A DNA stretch of 64,000 nt from Chytridium lagenaria (Eukaryota > Chytridiomycota > Chytridiomycetes > Chytridiales > Chytridiaceae). Made by a program: the position numbers and the translations under genes. This document shows, piece after piece, positions 1 through 10,512 of this stretch. The first letter of the stretch is position 1, and the number at the start of each line of letters is the position of its first letter. Location: positions 186,001 through 250,000 of the forward strand of contig JAHLKC010000033.1 of the NCBI GenBank assembly GCA_025449115.1, read 5' to 3'. The notes beneath the pieces are model-generated. The model saw nothing but the letters and a program-made list of their open reading frames with translations, made no database searches and was not told the origin of the DNA.

Positions 1-540
1 TCTAGAGCTGCAGCCGAGATGAAGTCTCTTTACCCCGACAGAGATTCTAATACGAGTTCATGCGTTACAGGAGTGCCGAGAGGAAATGATGTGGCTGTAA
101 CGCTCTCCTTCCCGCCTAATACACCTGAAGGAACGATGCTGGAAATGTTAACCTAATCCCTTTATCATATTTTCTTTATTCTTGGTTCTTTTCTCTATGG
201 TTCTTTCCTTTTATCTTTACAAGTTTATTTCTTTCTTAATCTTACATCGGTTTAATTGAATCTTTTTCGGCGCGAGTGGACTTAGACTTTTTCTCTCATT
301 TCGTTTGCTTCTTCGAGCCCTTTCTTTTATTCTTTTTAATATATAACATTTTCACTTCCTCTTTCCTTCCTCCTCTATCATTACACATTCCTATTTTGTC
401 CTCCATGTGATGCTCATATTTTGAATGATATGTGATACAAATAAATAGCCAATCATTCATCATTTACCCTGGACAAGTCCTACGGAAATCCGCCAGCCAC
501 TAATTAAGTCGCTGTCGTCCGAATTCCACCGGTGGTAGGA
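1..540. other. Intergenic, no gene seen
   Basis: T-rich sequence with many short stops in all frames. I see no conserved reading frame or RNA gene here. It leads into the interspersed repeat that starts near 541. Confidence 0.6.
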
Positions 541-1520
541 ACGGTGGTGTAATTGTGAAGTTCTCTCTATGGCCCCCTCTGCTAAGCCCCGGCATACAGA
601 GGTAGAGAACCACATAATAGATGACGAGACTAGAGTCTAGGAAGTACTCCTAGATCAAGAGTCAAGCCCTATTCTGCCTTTAGTGACAGCGGGGATTTAA
701 GTTGCTGTGGTTTTCGTTCTAATCGTTAATAATAAAGGGAAAAAAGGAAGGGAAATGCCTAGAGACTAGATCTAAAGTGACTAGGGGAAAGGGGTCTACG
801 AGAAGGGATTCCATCCCGCTCCAAGGAGTGTACCAGGCCTCATATTCGCCGCAATAAGCCGTTTTAACATGTTCTATCTCAATCTCATCTACCTAGGGCC
901 CTGCTCATGCCGCTCTCCCACTCACAGGCAACTAGATAGCCTGTCATAGCCATCGAGAATAGAACAGAGGTAGTTATACTGACCAAACCTTCGAAGGAAT
1001 CATGCCCTTGAGGCGTATTCCCATGGCTCATACCTTCTTAGACAATGTCTTGGTTCGGATCGCAGTCTCCCTCGGCGGCGTGCTAACCAGAGCACCCGCT
1101 AGTACAACTCAACACACGATAGTGAATATAAATGGGAAAGATGATAGCACAGCCCACCAGGGGCTGGCCTGAATGTGCAGAGGGCTTAATCCAGGACTGA
1201 AGAGGTGTACGTAAATCTATTCAACTTTCTACAAATAATAAAACAATACATAAAGGGGAATCAAATAACAACAACAGGCATCTCGACCAACGTGGTAGCA
1301 TGTCATAAGTTGGCATACCACGTCGACCGCCCTTCCTTCTATAAAAACCTCTCTCGTATCTATGGGGAAAAACTATGAAAAACCCCGAGAGGGAAAAGAA
1401 TGGAACGGGAATAACAAAATAAGAATAAGGGCACGACATCTATATAAGCGACGCATTCATGCCTCTTGGTGAGGTTATCCAATAATCTCACATAATGTAA
1501 TTCTTCACAGTACTACGAAA
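541..1520. repeat. Interspersed repeat A, copy 1
   Basis: This stretch matches two other places in the window, about 31441-31925 and 32150-32925. Shared blocks include the run ending in 'caggcaactagatagcctg' near 925-945 and 'gcctcttggtgaggttat' near 1461-1478. The copies are clearly related but have many substitutions and small length changes. Because a Ty1/copia RNase H remnant follows at 1741, this could be a degenerate LTR of the same element. An RNase H domain should, however, precede a 3' LTR, so an internal deletion would be needed. The repeat identity is well supported; its nature is a guess. Confidence 0.7.
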
Positions 1521-1740
1521 CGTTGGACAGTTTACTCTGTTCACAGGGTCTCCTTCCCAGCCCTGCCAACCCGTGTACATATTTTGCTTCTACAAGCCCG
1601 TCGTCACTAATGGTGGCGGTATATTGGGTCTGCTTCAAAACTATCTCGGTGTTTGGGTCTCACGTGAAACCACGCTCTCACTGTGTCAAGAAACTTACAT
1701 TGACTAGTTTTACACATCCCTCTCCCCTCTGGTTGGACTT

Positions 1741-1911
1741 ACTGATGAGGATTGGGATGGCTCTGAAAAGTACTGTTCAACCTCTGGATACGTCACCATG
1801 ATCTACAGCAGCGCTGTCTCTTGGAAAAGTCAATTGCAACCCACTGTGGCCTTGTCAACACTAGTGGCGGAATACATAAGCCTTTCCAAAGGTGCCCAAG
1901 ATATCATTTGA
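1741..1911 (+). pseudogene. Ty1/copia-type RNase H remnant
   Basis: One frame from 1741 to the stop at 1909-1911 reads the hallmark copia RNase H signature: DEDWDGSEKYCSTSGYV, then AVSWKSQLQPTVALST, then VAEYISLSKGAQDII. In intact elements this region carries the aspartate and glutamate metal ligands of the ribonuclease H that removes RNA during reverse transcription. The conserved frame starts abruptly and ends at a stop, and neither integrase nor reverse transcriptase can be found around it. It is therefore a truncated relic. The downstream sequence to about 2250 is open in places but I could not align it to the rest of the domain. Confidence 0.8.
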
Positions 1912-2390
1912 CTATAATATCTTCTTACAGCAAAGATGACGTACAGCACACCAAAATCTTCTTGAACTCGAGTCTGAATGTGGATGGTGGCCTGTTTAGG
2001 TACCAAGATAAAATATGTGAATTCGTTGCTGAGATCTTGCAAGCGGCTCATGTTATTTGGCAAGATCCTCCCTTGTATACCAATATCTTCTCCCTAGTGA
2101 CTTCTCTGGGTCTCCAGCAAAGCTAAAACGACCCCATGTCTCGTCGCTAAACGTTTGGGCACCATATGAGTTACCTCTACAGCAAAAGGAGTTGGAGTTG
2201 GGGAGTTCAAGAAGGATGGGTAGAGGGCAGCAGCAAGGGTGCAAGAAAGATGGGTATATTTACAAAGCAAAAGGATGGACTCCTAGCGGCACGTGAGGAG
2301 TTCCGGCAGAAGTTGAATCTTAGAAGTAAGGAGGTTTGAATCATTACTATGAACAGGAAAAGAGCAGGAAAGAGCAAAAAGATATTTAAT

Positions 2391-2460
2391 GCATTGGCCG
2401 GGAATCGAACCCGGGGCTAACCGATGGCAACGGTTAATTTTACCACTAAACCACCAATGC
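2391..2460 (-). tRNA. tRNA-Gly(GCC)
   Basis: On the minus strand a 70-nt cloverleaf can be folded. The 7-bp acceptor stem is GCATTGG/CCAATGC, the D arm contains TTTAGTGGTAAAA, the anticodon loop is TTGCCAT (anticodon GCC), and the T loop is TTCGATT with a 5-bp stem. It is the last gene of the cluster in transcription direction. No intron is present. Confidence 0.93.
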
Positions 2461-2475
2461 TGAAAATTTGGAATT

Positions 2476-2546
2476 GAAGCTGACCGGATTTGAACCGACA
2501 ACCTTGTGGACTGGAATCACATGCGCTACCATTACGCCACAGCTCC
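2476..2546 (-). tRNA. tRNA-Trp(CCA)
   Basis: A 71-nt cloverleaf folds on the minus strand with acceptor GGAGCTG/CAGCTTC and anticodon loop TTCCAGT, giving anticodon CCA. The lowest anticodon-stem pair looks like an A-C mismatch, which is the same in the second copy at 40868. No intron is present. Confidence 0.88.
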
Positions 2547-2555
2547 AACCAAACG

Positions 2556-2636
2556 CGACAACGGCAGGACTTGAACCTGCGCTCCCGAAGGAATTTGATT
2601 TCTAGTCAAACGCCTTAACCGCTCGGCCACGTTGTC
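2556..2636 (-). tRNA. tRNA-Ser(AGA)
   Basis: A class II tRNA on the minus strand with acceptor GACAACG/CGTTGTC, anticodon loop CTAGAAA (anticodon AGA) and the long variable arm expected for serine. It is close in sequence to the tRNA-Ser(TGA) gene at 18376, differing mainly in the anticodon and a few stem bases. Confidence 0.93.
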
Positions 2637-2654
2637 ATTACTATAGAAGAAATC

Positions 2655-2726
2655 GAGCCTGCCAGGGGTCGAACCTGGAATCTCTTGATTCGTAGTCAAG
2701 CGCGGTAACCATTTTGCCACAGGCCC
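2655..2726 (-). tRNA. tRNA-Arg(ACG)
   Basis: A 72-nt cloverleaf on the minus strand with acceptor GGGCCTG/CAGGCTC, anticodon stem TTGA/TCAA around the loop CTACGAA (anticodon ACG), and a complete T arm. The wobble A would be read as inosine, giving the CGN arginine box. Confidence 0.93.
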
Positions 2727-2747
2727 TTACCATTGAAGGTAGAAACT

Positions 2748-2820
2748 GCCTTTAACCAGAGTTGAACTGGTGACCTCCTGCTTACTAGGCAGACGCTCTA
2801 ACCAACTGAGCTATAAAGGC
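2748..2820 (-). tRNA. tRNA-Thr(AGT)
   Basis: A 73-nt cloverleaf on the minus strand with acceptor GCCTTTA/TAAAGGC, D arm AGCTCAGTTGGTTAGAGC and anticodon loop CTAGTAA (anticodon AGT). The T arm is regular. Confidence 0.93.
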
Positions 2821-2830
2821 AAAACTAAGT

Positions 2831-2902
2831 GGAGAATCGGGGTATCGATCCCCGTGCCTCTCGCATGCTAAGCGAGCGCTCTACCATTTGAGCTAATTCC
2901 CC
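2831..2902 (-). tRNA. tRNA-Ala(AGC)
   Basis: A 72-nt cloverleaf on the minus strand with acceptor GGGGAAT/ATTCTCC (one G-T pair) and anticodon AGC. The T stem is regular, CGGGG/CCCCG. It is first in the transcription direction of the six-gene block. The second copy at 41223 lacks one base of this T stem. Confidence 0.93.
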
Positions 2903-3275
2903 GATCATTGTTATATCAAAATGAATTTTGGTTGCGTACACTATCAGACGTACTACACTGGTAAAATTGACGAAATGCGTGAAATTGATTGGTCCGAAAT
3001 GCTGCACAATCTGGTTGGCTCTTTTTGCATTGAACTAAACATTTTGTCCATGAGCTTCGTTTCTAAACAACGACTGTATCTACATGCTGAACCCAGGTTC
3101 TTCAAGTGCTCCTGCTAAACCGCAGGTATGTAGTGCTGCTTCCTATGAGATCACTTTTGGAGTAAAGAACCTTACCGCTTGCGAAGGTTGGAATCAGGAT
3201 TGCATGTGCGTTGTTGTAAATGCTTCGTGGAAACGCTTGTCGCGGAAAGTTTTGTGTGATGGCTTTGAGTGATGA
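2903..3275 (+). pseudogene. Cysteine-rich coding-like fragment in tRNA block flank
   Basis: Two short plus-strand frames overlap here (2921-3118 and 3084-3272). The second reads SSSAPAKPQVCSAASYE, then TACEGWNQDCMCVVVNAS, which has the look of an exon of a cysteine-rich secreted protein. The same frame is kept in the copy at 41300-41670, where an internal stop appears. There is no signal peptide or clear start, so I read it as a broken gene fragment carried along with the tRNA block. Function is not recognised. Confidence 0.3.
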
Positions 3276-3324
3276 CTACAGGACGTGGATATTTGGCATG
3301 AGGATGGACGCCTTTTACATGCCA

Positions 3325-3406
3325 AAGTTGTTACTTTAATTACTCCTACTCACCCACTGTTGCTGAAGTTGTTACTTTAATTACTCCTACTCACCCACTG
3401 TTGCTG
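3325..3406. repeat. Tandem duplication, 41-bp unit x2
   Basis: The 41-base unit beginning 'aagttgttactttaattact' occurs twice head to tail with no visible difference. It lies in intergenic DNA just after the tRNA block. Confidence 0.9.
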
Positions 3407-4590
3407 CTTCCTCCAAAAAAAAAAGAAACAAAAAAAAAAAACAGCCCTTGTAGTTACTGGATACAGGCACCCAGCTCCAATCACTGCCTTTAAATATGAA
3501 CGTTATCACATATACTCAGTATCAAACATGTACAGTGACGCCCTAGGCCAATAATTAAATGAATAAATTGATACTTTGACATAATATGTATACCCTATGG
3601 CATGTGTTTAAGTTCTCTGCGTGAAGTCGGAAAACACCATAAAACGTGTTTGAAGGGATATGGTACTCACATTATAGGCATGTGTCAATAACGTGTGGCC
3701 AGGCAATCATACAGTCTAATAAACGGCTGCCCTCGTAAGCCAACTGAAATTCTACATAGTATATACATAAAGTTTTTTTTATGAGTTCGCGGAAATTATC
3801 GACATATAATAATTGTTTAGACGAGGTCCCCCTCAACAAGGGGTAACAAAATACTTTACTTGAAATCTCAAAACCAAAATAAAACACAGTGATCAAAAAG
3901 ATTTTCGTTAACTTACCACGAAAAAACGACAGACACAAAAACATAAAAAATTAAAGAGTGAGATATGGAGGAGGTGATAGTGATTCACACAACATATACA
4001 AAGGACACACAGATCACACATAAAAAAAAAACACAAAAGGATGAGTGTTCAACTCTTCCCCACAAAAAAAAAGAGTGTGCAAAAAAAGAGGCCGTTCACC
4101 AAAGAAAAGCAGGGATAGCTCATGAAGGCAAGGCTACCACACAATAAAAAGAGCAACAGAAAAAGCACGAATAGGGATACGGTGGATGAGTCTCAGAATA
4201 AAAAAAATTACAATGAGGCATGAAACGTAGGGAATGAGTTTTTCTTTGCAAATGAACACATGTAAATAAAAAAAGGAGTCAAGCCGGGCCAGTCTTTTTT
4301 CCCATCATCGCTTAGGGAAGAGAGTAAGTTTTTTTTGCGTGTGTGTGTGCCGTTAATAAAGAAGATAGGAGTGAAAGAGGGTAAGAGGGGGATCTAAACG
4401 ACTTTAAGGGGATATAACAAAGGAGGAGAGGGGAAAGAGACATACTTCAGGGAAACAAAAACAAATAGCAAAAACAATAAAAATACTAAGGGGTTGTCAA
4501 TGGTCAGGAGAATGCAAAAGAGTATGTGGTGTGTATGGATTGTGTATGGCGGTCATGTGATTTGCGATAGAGAGCGAATAATATAACTAC
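3407..4590. other. Intergenic, no gene seen
   Basis: A-rich sequence with several A runs (for example 3414-3441) and no convincing coding frame. It ends at the 3' side of the BTG-family gene and may include its 3' untranslated region. Confidence 0.6.
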
Positions 4591-4648
4591 AAATGTCCGC
4601 TTCCGTCATCTACATCGAGCCCCCGCGAGAAACCCAAGAGAAATCCAA

Positions 4649-6001
4649 TCACACAGCCGCTCTCTGCAACGTCCTCGACCTCAAAGACCCCGCCGCAAGC
4701 AACATGGTAGCGTTCCCGCCGGGAGTAGGCGACGACGAATTAGACGAAGACACTGACGGTGACGGCGAAGTCTGACGCTGATGCTGAGGAGGGCTGACGG
4801 CCCTCTTTGAAGAGATCGGAGGGGTACGGGGAGGAGAGATTGGACGATGCATGGCCGAATATTGGGGTTGCTGGTAGTAGGTGGTGGAGGGGTAGTAGGT
4901 TGTGGTGGTTGGGATGATCATAGAGCCTGGAGCTGGGGAAGGCGAGATCATCATGGCTGAGGCAGAAGAGGAAGTGACGGGGGTCATGTAGCTGTAAGGG
5001 TTCTGCTGATATTGTTGTGGAGTGTTTTGCATGTTATGAGGCGCATATGGGTTGTTGGAGTAGATTGGATTCATTCTAAATTAATTTCAAGAAAGGTAAA
5101 AGAAGATTGATTAGAATATACAACCTAGTTTTTTTAAAAAAATCTAATAAAAGGTAATAAGAGGATAGCGAGATTTACTTACGAGCTGGTTGAAAGAGGA
5201 GGTGAAGGCAGACCGTATGGCATGGAGGATGATTGTATCGCATTCAGACCCGGAGGAGCCGTGACTCTAGCACCATGAGTCTTGGTAGGAGTAGAGATGG
5301 TAGCCATGGTAGGAATAGCTGCAGAGTAGATGGAATAGACAGATCCATGATCCCCATAGCGATACGACACACACCCAGGATCCACCCATAGAGAGAAATC
5401 ACTTGGGAATGAATAAAACCCCGTGGTAGAAGCGGTAGAAACGGTAGAATCCGATAGCAACGAGGATATCTCTGACAGAATAGGGTCTGGTCGTGCATCA
5501 GAGACAGAGAGACATCGATATCCATTCCCTCTTAACGGCCTATAGTCATGTGTAACATACAATATCCATAAAAGGAAATCATTAATAAAATAATAATAAA
5601 AAAGTAATATAATTAATATAATTAATTACTCACATTGAAATGTCCCAATGCCCTTGATATCTCTTTACCAACACCTTCATTGAGGCTTCAACGGCTAAGG
5701 CTCTCTTGTGACTCTGTTGCTGCTGATGCTGATGCTGATGCTGTTGTTGAGCTCCACTTGAAGGTGACGATGATGACGACGACGACGACGATGACAATGA
5801 CGTTGAGGATGACGATGGAACAAAAAACTTTGCTAAAAAGTCACTTGCAGCGCGCACTTCCTTTTCCATTATCGACAAACTAGATGAGGATGATGAGGAG
5901 GAGGATGACGATGACGATGATGATAGTGGTGATGGTGGTGGTGGTGATGACGACATTTGCTGAAGCTGCTGCTGCTGCTGAGAGAATGCTAATGAATACA
6001 T
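4649..6001 (-). CDS. BTG/TOB antiproliferative-family protein
   Basis: Three exons, complement(4649..5075, 5183..5539, 5634..6001), join in frame with GT-AG introns to give about 383 residues. The BTG domain is recognisable. An N-terminal helix reads EKEVRAASDFLAKFF. After a poly-Ser/Gln insertion comes LVKRYQGHWDISM, then GNGYRCLSVS, DPILSEI and finally FPSDFSLWVDPGCVSYRYGD, which matches the family's box motifs. BTG/TOB proteins recruit the CCR4-NOT deadenylase to mRNAs and restrain proliferation; that role is inferred here. The last 140 residues are rich in Pro, Gln, Ser and Tyr and likely disordered. The gene is divergent from the DJ-1 gene, with 252 bp between start codons. The long Ser and Gln runs inside the domain are unusual. 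Confidence 0.85.
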
Positions 6002-6253
6002 TCGGATGGATGTGGAGAGAGAGTAGGTGTGAGAGAGAGTGAGAGAGAGGGATGTGAGGTGGAGTGGAGTAGAGGGGAGTGGGGGAGGCTGTGGAGGGTG
6101 GTGGTGATGCTGTCGAAAAAAGAAAAGAAAAAAAAATGTAATTTATTTAATTAAATTCATGACATAATAATTAATTAATGCATGCATGGCCAGAAACCAA
6201 TTAATTTAAATAAAAAAATTAATTTTAAATTAAGTATCAAAAAAGTAAGAAGC

Positions 6254-7163
6254 ATGCTTTATCACCCCAAAGCCCTCGTCCTCATCGCCAACGGCACAGA
6301 GGAAATGGAGGCCGTCATCATTGTCGACATTCTACGTCGAGCAGAGGTAAAATGTCACTTAATCATCTTTCATGTTTGTATGCTTTTAGCACAGCGAGTT
6401 TGCACAAATGTGCGTTTGAACTGCCTTTTGGAGGCAAACTGCACGCCACTCCATCATCATTTTTAAACTGTCGGGATGCTATCCACATCAATCCCTCCTC
6501 CAATTATACATAAACTCCACGTAAACCACATCCTAACCATCCCCCCATCTAGATCACCGTCACCCTCACCAGCATCACCTCTACAACTCCCATAACCTGC
6601 AGCCGCAACATCCTCATCACACCGGACGCCTCCCTCTCCACCCTCCCAAACCCTACATCCTACAACGCCCTGATCCTTCCAGGCGGTATGGCAGGCTCAC
6701 TCGCCTTTTCGCAATCCACTCAAGTCATGGAACTCACTAAAGCATTCTTGGAGGATGATAGCAAGACCGTTGGTGTGATTTGTGCAGGCGAGTGCATGCT
6801 TCTTTTTGTTCGTGGTGATGATGGTCCTGATGGATTTTTTGTTTTTGTTCTTAAGCCGGTTTGACGTTGTTGAACGCGCAAGCGGCGTTAAATAGAAGCG
6901 TGACATCGCATCCTTGTATTATGGATAAACTCAAAGACGCAGGTTACAAGTATTCAGAGGAACGAGTGTGCATTGATGGAAATCTCATCACAAGGTATCT
7001 CCGCCTCATGATTTTATGATTTAACTGTAAATTACCCTTCTCCTTTTTTATTTTGTACAGTCGTGGACCAGGAACCGCCTTTGAGTTTGCGTTGGCGATT
7101 GTAAGGCGGTTAAAGGGAGAGAAGGTGGAGAAGGAAGTGGAGGCGCCGTTGATGCTGGCTTGA
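6254..7163 (+). CDS. DJ-1/PfpI family protein (glyoxalase III/deglycase-like)
   Basis: Four exons (6254..6346, 6553..6787, 6856..6994, 7061..7163) give exactly 189 residues, the usual DJ-1 length. The conserved glutamate segment [18 protein letters not shown] is near residues 14-31 and the nucleophile elbow GVICA carries the catalytic cysteine. [10 protein letters not shown] precedes it, and a C-terminal [14 protein letters not shown] is present, as in DJ-1/YajL proteins. These are cytosolic proteins tied to methylglyoxal detoxification and redox stress. Intron 2 starts with GC (gcgagt) rather than GT, which is needed to keep frame. The reading frame is fully intact. Its 3' end converges on the secreted-protein gene, and the last codons are copied at about 11330. 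Confidence 0.9.
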
Positions 7164-7634
7164 CACAACTTTATATTTAGCTGGAGTGAGAGGAAAGTAG
7201 AAAGCTTTCACTGTATTTTCTTGCCATGCGCTTATTGCATATTATTTGCTTCTTTTTTTTCATACCCCCGCTATTTTGCAAAAATATATCCCCTTTCAAT
7301 TTTACAAATGATCGTCTCGTTTCGTATTGTTTCCACACACGAGTTAAGCATCCACTTCACTGAACGTCATTGTCAAGCATATACAATTTATCTTTATTCA
7401 ACATGACTGTCTGGTAAATCGGAACATCTCACGTACGCGTCGAATAAAGTGAAAATGGGAATGGAATCAAGAAAGACGCGTCACAAAGACGTGAAAAGGG
7501 AGGAATATGGAGAACTCGACTGGGAATACGAAAAAAGAGATAAATCGTAAACGAACGTCAACGAGAAAAAAATGGTTGCATAAAGTGGAAGGGATAAAAG
7601 AAGAGGGGGGGAATGCAGATATGTAACAATCCTT

Positions 7635-10512
7635 TTACTTTGAAGGCTCAAGGAAAAACTCATTCCCAGCATTCAACCCCGCAACAGCCTGTTCCGCCGT
7701 CCCCACACACTGATTCGCTCCAACCCCACCTCCACAAAACCCACCAACACACGCCCTAAAAAGCAACAATCAGCACAAGAAAAAGCCAAGAAAACAAAAA
7801 CAAAAAAACACTTACTTCAAATTCGTGTTCGCATCAAAAGGGTTAACAAAGTTCCTCCCCACCTTCCCATCCACGCATCGAATATGTCTCGCAAGATCAA
7901 AGCAAATAAATCCGTTCCCGAGTTCCGCGCATCCTTGATCGGCGGTGCGTGTTTTAGTGGGGATGGAGACTTCTGGGGCTGTGAGGGGGACGATGGCGTT
8001 GGTGTTGAAGTTGGAGGAGAATTGTTTGAGGAAGGCGATGCGTTGGGCGTTGGATGGGGGAGCGGTGGCGGCGTTAGGTGGTGCAGCGACGGGAGGAGGA
8101 GGAGCGGGTGCAGCGACAGGAGGAGGAGGAGCGGGTGCAGCGACAGGAGGAGGAGGAGCGGGTGCAGCGACGGGAGGAGGACGAGCTTGTCCCGCACCAC
8201 CCGCATTCAAAGCATTTTGAATTCTAGACGTCTTATCCTCATTCCGACGTGCAAGTAGGTGAAACCCCCGCTCGATTCACAAGTGGAAGGACTTGACACG
8301 GTAAAGCGGCGCCACAAGAAACGGTTTGTTGGAGTCGCCCGTTTGTGCAGAGACAGATGAAGAGACCACAACATGTGTCGGATGTGCATGCGTCGCCGTT
8401 TTTAGCGGTGGATTTTGAGGCGTCGAGTTGTTGAGCGAGACGGCCGTTGGAGGCTTGGAAGTTGGATGTGGGTGGAGGTCGGTTTACGGGAGGAGCTGGA
8501 GCGGGGTTGGATTGAGGAGGAGGAGCGGGTGCAGCGACGGGAGGTGGAGGAGCTTGTCCCGCGGCACCCGCATTCAAAGCATTTTGAATTCTAGACGTCT
8601 TATCCTCATTCGACGTGCAAGTAGGCGACACCCCCGCTCGATTCACAAGTGGAAGGACTTGACACGGTAAAGCGGCGCCACAAGAAACGGTTTGTTGGAG
8701 TCGCCCGTTTGTGCAGAGACAGACAAAGAGACCGCAACATGTGTCGGATGAGCAGGCGTCGCCGTTTTTAGCGGTGGATTTTGAGGCGTCGAGTTGTTGA
8801 GCGAGACGGCCGTTGGAGGCTTGGAAGTTGGATGTAGGTGGAGGTCGGTTTACTGGAGGAGCTGGAGCGGGGTTGGATTGAGGAGGAGGAGCTGGAGCAG
8901 GGTTGGCTTGAGGAGGAGGAGCGGGAGCAGCGACAGGAGGAGGACGACCTTGTCCCGCACCACCAGCATTCAAAGCATTTTGGATTCTAGACGTCTTATC
9001 CTCATTCGACGTGCAAGTAGGTGAAACCCCCGCTCGATTCACAAGTGGAAGGACTTGACACGGTAAAGCGGCGCCACAAGAAACGGTTTGTTGGAGTTGC
9101 CCGTTTGTGCAAAGACAGATGAAGAGACCACAACATGTGTCGGATGTGCAGGCGTCGCCGTTTTTAGCGGTGGATTTTGAGGCGTCGAGTTGTTGAGCGA
9201 GACGGCCGTTGGAGGCTTGGAAGTTGGATGTGGGTGGAGGTCGGTTTACTGGAGGAGCTGGAGCGGGGTTGGATTGAGGAGGAGGAGCTGGAGCAGGGTT
9301 GGCTTGAGGAGGAGGAGCGGGAGCAGCAACGGGAGGAGGACGAGCTTGTCCTGCGGCACCAGCATTCAAAGCATTTTGAATTCTAGACGTCTTATCCTCA
9401 TTCGATGTGCAAGTAGGCGACACCCCCGCTCGATTCACAAGTGGAAGGACTTGACACGGTAGAGCGGCGCCACAAGAAACGGTTTGTTGGAGTTGCCCGT
9501 TTGTGCATAGACAGATGAAGAGACCACAACATGTGTCGGATGTGCATGCGTCGCCGTTTTTAGCGGTGGATTTTGAGGCGTCGAGTTGTTGAGCGAGACG
9601 GCCGTTGGAGACTTGGAAGTTGGATGTGGGTGGAGGTCGGTTTACTGGAGGAGCTGGAGCGGGGTTTGATTGAGGAGGAGGAGCTGGAGCGGGGTTGGAT
9701 TGAGGAGGAGGAGCGGGAGCAGCGACAGGAGGAGGACGGGCTTGTCCCGCACCTCCAGCATTCAAAGCATTTTGAATTCTAGACGTCTTATCCTCATTCG
9801 ACGTACAAGTAGGTGAAACCCCCGCTCGATTCACAAGTGGAAGGACTTGACACGGTAAAGCGGCGCCACAAGAAACGGTTTGTTGGAGTCGCCCGTTTGT
9901 GCAGAGACAGACAAAGAGACCGCAACATGTGTCGGATGAGCAGGCGTCGCCGTTTTTAGCGGTGGATTTTGAGGCGTCGAGTTGTTGAGCGAGACGGCCG
10001 TTGGAGGCTTGGAAGTTGGATGTGGGTGGAGGTCGGTTTACTGGAGGAGCTGGAGCGGGGTTGGATTGAGGAGGAGGAGCTGGAGCAGGGTTGGCTTGAG
10101 GAGGAGGAGCGGGAGCAGCGACGGGAGGAGGCCGAGCTTGTCCCGCACCACCAGCATTCAAAGCATTTTGAATTCTAGACGTCTTATCCTCATTCGACGT
10201 ACAAGTAGGTGAAACCCCCGCTCGATTCACAAGTGGAAGGACTTGACACGGTAAAGCGGCGCCACAAGAAACGGTTTGTTGGAGTCGCCCGTTTGTGCAG
10301 AGACAGACAAAGAGACCGCAACATGTGTCGGATGAGCAGGCGTCGCCGTTTTTAGCGGTGGATTTTGAGGCGTCGAGTTGTTGAGCGAGACGGCCGTTGG
10401 AGACTTGAAAGGAGGCTCGGGGTAGGAGGGAGGTGTTGCTTGGAGCTGCTTGAGAGAATTGGGATATGGCGAGAAACGAGGTGATGAGGAGGGAGGTGGT
10501 AAACTTGAGCAT
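7635..10512 (-). CDS. Secreted protein with six CBM19-like cysteine-rich modules
   Basis: Two exons, complement(7635..7755, 7816..10512). I chose the ATG at 10512 because it gives a signal peptide (MLKFTTSLLITSFLAISQFS...). Six modules follow, each with eight cysteines (pattern DAC-x4-CC, VCLCTNGRLQQ, SCGAALPC, LPLVNRAGVSPTC). Pro/Ala-rich linkers such as PAPPPQSNPAPAPPVNRP separate them. The layout resembles fungal CBM19-type chitin-binding modules, so a wall- or chitin-binding role is likely but not proven. A distinct cysteine-containing C-terminal domain (GCAELGNGF, ACVGGFCGGG) ends the protein. The DNA repeat period is 396 bp (last unit 366 bp) with near identity between units. An extra C near 8254, absent from the other repeats, shifts the frame before the C-terminal domain. 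Confidence 0.7.
7883..10430. repeat. Tandem 396-bp coding minisatellite-like repeats
   Basis: The six module-plus-linker units are near-identical at DNA level and spaced 396 bp apart (8794, 9190, 9586, 9982 by a common marker), with one shortened 366-bp unit. An extra block of short 'gcgggtgcagcgacagg'-type repeats near 8100-8175 encodes PPPPVAAPA repeats. The antisense strand is also largely open, which is a composition effect of the repeat and not a second gene. Confidence 0.9.

Larger units (their letters stand above)
2374..3310. repeat. Segmental duplication (tRNA block), copy 1
   Basis: The block contains six tRNA genes and about 400 bp of 3' flank. It is repeated in the same order and orientation at about 40767-41835. 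Identity begins at 'caaaaagatattta' just before the Gly tRNA. By eye the tRNA part is nearly identical, while the flank has scattered substitutions and a few one-base length changes. Copy 2 also has an internal tandem duplication in its flank. Confidence 0.9.

Noticed and set aside
3672..3944. Minus-strand 90-residue open frame
   Set aside because: AT-rich sequence, no start context, no family likeness and no second copy.
5635..5883. Plus-strand Met/Thr/Asp-rich frame opposite the BTG gene
   Set aside because: Antisense of Ser and Gln codon runs in a well-supported exon.
8428..10212. Plus-strand open frames rich in Arg, Gly and Glu opposite the secreted-protein modules
   Set aside because: They repeat exactly with the modules and are antisense shadows of the Pro/Ala linkers; no starts, introns or domains of their own.
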